A DNA stretch of 6,187 nt from NCBI GenBank assembly GCA_027295435.1, contig JAPUKX010000346.1, forward strand, positions 1 to 6,187, written 5' to 3'. Below the pieces are notes generated by a model. It was not told the DNA's origin, did not search any database, and saw only the letters and a program-made list of their open reading frames with translations. The position numbers were made by a program, and so were the translations under genes. The DNA is from Planctomycetota bacterium. GTDB taxonomy: Bacteria > Planctomycetota > Phycisphaerae > Phycisphaerales > SM1A02. Position 1 is the stretch's first letter; each line of letters opens with the position of its first letter. This document shows, in pieces, positions 4,539 to 6,187 of this stretch.

Positions 4539-6050
4539 ATGCTTCAATTCGCAGTGTATGACGACCACGGGCCGGCTGAGCATTGGCCTCTGACAGGCGC
4601 GTATCTGATCGGGCCGGAGGGTCTCACCACACCGGGCAAGATTTCGCTTCGCTCCGGTCACATCGTCTGTAAAACGCGATCGACACATACTGTGGCACTG
4701 TGCGTGCAGCATGACGCAGGACCCATGGGAAGGCTCATGTTGCAGACATGCCTTCTGATGAACCGTCAACGCCCGTACCAGCTTTCGATTGAACTGGCCC
4801 GTCATCGCATCAAGATGTTCATCGCCAAGAGCGAAGAGTGGCAAATGTTTGGTCTGGACGCTGACCATCCCGCGATGAGACTCTTTGAGAAAGCGCGTGG
4901 ACTGTTTTCTTCGGCGCTGAACATGGAGAACCCGATCGAGGCGGGTCGTACCGCCCAGCGGTCCTTGCGTGCAGCCATCAAAGCCACGGAACAGCTGGCT
5001 GTGACCCACAGCGACATCCTGCTGCATCGGCGGTTCGGCAGCCGCCCCGCGTCGTCCACGAGCCTCGGCGTGCGCGTCGGCCTCGAAAGGGATTCTCAGC
5101 CACTCCGCGAGATCGTCGAGGAAGACTTTGACCTTCTTGTGGTGCCCCTGAACTGGAGCGAGCTTGAGGTCGAGGAGGGACGGTACAACTGGGATCCGAT
5201 TGATCGCTGGCTTGATTGGGCTCGCGCCCAAGGCAAACCCTGTGTCCTCGGACCGCTTTTGGATTTCTCCAAGGGCGCGCTTCCGAAGTGGATGTACGTC
5301 TGGCAGCACGACTACAACACCTGCCGAGACCTGATCTATGAGCATGTCGAGAAGGTCGTCGATCGATACCGCTGGGCTGTGAGCACCTGGATCGTTGCCT
5401 CCGGGTTGAATATCAACGACAATTTTGAACTCACGCTGGATCAGATGCTTGACCTGACGCGGATGGCCAATCTCATCGCTCGCCAAGCCCGCAAGGGTGC
5501 ACGGACAATGATTGAGCTGATCCAACCGTTTGGAGAACACTGCGCATCCAACCGCAATGCACTGCCGCCGCTGACGTTTATCGATCGCGCTATTCAGGAA
5601 GGTATTCGGACCGATTGTGTCGGCGTGCAACTTCTCTTTGGACAAAGTCGCGCGGGTCGGGCCAGCCGCGATCTCATGCAGATCAGCGACCTTCTCGACC
5701 GCTTCGGAGTATTGGAGATGCCGTTGGTGGTCTCGGCGATGGGGGTGCCGAGCGAGAAGATCGACGAGGAAGGTGGATGGTGGCACGAGCCGTGGTCGCC
5801 TCGAGTGCAGTCTCGATGGATGTCCAAGGTGTTCGCCATTGCCATGTCCAAGCCGTTCGTCGAGTTGGTCGTCTGGACCGACTTGTACGATCATCCGCGT
5901 GCCGAGTTGCCCAAGGGCGGATTGGTCAGCGACACCGGCCGAGCCAAGCCCGTATTGCAGCAGCTCGTCACCACCCGCAAGAAGCTGCGTAAGCCCCTGG
6001 GTCCGTACAACCCCAAGAAACTCGCAGATCGGCCGGCTCGAGATGTCTGA
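4539..6050 (+). CDS. Cytoplasmic GH10-like TIM-barrel protein lacking the catalytic glutamates
   Basis: The 503-residue protein has an N-terminal beta-rich part (1-85), a helical linker (85-165) and a barrel resembling glycoside hydrolase family 10 (about 175-480). Correspondences I see are PLNWSELEVEEGRYNWDPID (203-222) for the NEMKW...G.FN strand-2 region, ALPKWMYVW (247-255) for the strand-3 QLPxW region, WIVASG (284-289) for WDVVNE and VGVQLLFG (361-368) for IGxQGH. PLVVSAMGV (395-403) stands for ITELDV, VVWTDLYDHP (444-453) for the strand-8 WGxxD, and GLVSDTGRAKP (461-471) for the closing NYQPKPAY. Gly289 and the Ser399-Ala400 pair stand where the acid/base and nucleophile glutamates belong. 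There is no signal peptide. Xylanase activity is therefore unlikely; it may bind sugar or act otherwise. I recall similar planctomycete proteins annotated as xylanases. The ATG at 4539 lacks a Shine-Dalgarno sequence. It overlaps the next gene by 8 nt. Confidence 0.8.
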   Translation: MLQFAVYDDHGPAEHWPLTGAYLIGPEGLTTPGKISLRSGHIVCKTRSTHTVALCVQHDAGPMGRLMLQTCLLMNRQRPYQLSIELARHRIKMFIAKSEEWQMFGLDADHPAMRLFEKARGLFSSALNMENPIEAGRTAQRSLRAAIKATEQLAVTHSDILLHRRFGSRPASSTSLGVRVGLERDSQPLREIVEEDFDLLVVPLNWSELEVEEGRYNWDPIDRWLDWARAQGKPCVLGPLLDFSKGALPKWMYVWQHDYNTCRDLIYEHVEKVVDRYRWAVSTWIVASGLNINDNFELTLDQMLDLTRMANLIARQARKGARTMIELIQPFGEHCASNRNALPPLTFIDRAIQEGIRTDCVGVQLLFGQSRAGRASRDLMQISDLLDRFGVLEMPLVVSAMGVPSEKIDEEGGWWHEPWSPRVQSRWMSKVFAIAMSKPFVELVVWTDLYDHPRAELPKGGLVSDTGRAKPVLQQLVTTRKKLRKPLGPYNPKKLADRPARDV

Positions 6051-6171
6051 TGGGCCTCAACATGCTCGCGGGACCTGGCTGGTCATCGGACTGCTCAGCC
6101 TTGCGGTGGGCTCGGCGGCATGGCTGGGCCTCAATAGACCGGTCTTGAACACCGCTGTAATGAAACTGTAA
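6043..6171 (+). CDS. Small single-span membrane protein overlapping the GH10-like gene
   Basis: The 42-codon frame starts at ATG 6043, eight bases inside the end of the GH10-like gene (whose TGA is 6048-6050), and ends at TAA 6169-6171. The product has a polar N-terminus (MSDGPQHARG), one strongly hydrophobic segment of about 20 residues (TWLVIGLLSLAVGSAAWLGL, 11-30), then a short NRPVLNTAVMKL tail. It therefore looks like a one-span membrane protein. Arg9 before and Arg32 and Lys41 after the span leave the orientation unclear. The short overlap is typical of translational coupling, so it probably depends on translation of the upstream gene. I do not recognise a family. The open frame extends upstream inside the GH10-like gene, but that part is an out-of-frame shadow. 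It could be chance, but the hydrophobic pattern and the overlap favour a real gene. Confidence 0.55.
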   Translation: MSDGPQHARGTWLVIGLLSLAVGSAAWLGLNRPVLNTAVMKL

Positions 6172-6187
6172 CCGACGACCAAAACAA

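Noticed and set aside
4371..5894. 507-codon open frame on the minus strand opposite the GH10-like gene
   Set aside because: Its translation is rich in His, Arg and Gln with no recognisable motif. The plus-strand protein has a clear GH10-like layout. Long antisense frames are expected in GC-rich DNA.

Overview
The window looks like chromosomal DNA of a GC-rich planctomycete, most likely from the Phycisphaerae side of the phylum. The strongest clue is a secreted protein ending in a PEP-CTERM-like sorting tail of the 'IPAPGSLALLGLALLG + Arg cluster' type, a form I associate with that group. A cytoplasmic GH10-like protein of a kind I associate with planctomycetes points the same way. No mobile element, CRISPR array, rRNA or tRNA was seen.

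Layout from left to right. Positions 1-652 are read leftward. pcd (pterin-4a-carbinolamine dehydratase, 290-652) is followed by a 52-codon helix-hairpin-helix fragment resembling the end of ComEA (95-253). Then comes the start of an unknown reading frame that runs off the left edge (1-89). Divergent from pcd are a small Rieske-type ferredoxin (826-1137) and a FolD-family methylene-tetrahydrofolate dehydrogenase (1241-2119). A 558-nt gap (2120-2677) holds hairpins and a candidate promoter. It leads to the PEP-CTERM-type exported protein (2678-3319). That gene converges on purC (SAICAR synthase, 3385-4374, leftward), with a strong hairpin between the two stops. Divergent from purC is a 503-residue GH10-like TIM-barrel protein (4539-6050). 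Its last codons overlap a 42-residue single-span membrane protein (6043-6171).

The housekeeping genes touch pterin, one-carbon and purine metabolism. PCD recycles pterin cofactor, FolD handles C1 units on tetrahydrofolate, and PurC works in the purine pathway that consumes 10-formyl-tetrahydrofolate. They sit in separate transcription units, so co-regulation is not evident.

The two most interesting observations concern replaced catalytic residues. The FolD protein has Gln, His and Glu where the family uses the catalytic Lys, Gln and Asp, which predicts loss of cyclohydrolase activity. The GH10-like protein keeps the outline of the barrel but lacks both catalytic glutamates and has no export signal, so it is probably not a xylanase. 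No wholly new multi-gene system is evident; the novelty lies in these altered enzymes and in the small overlapping membrane protein.
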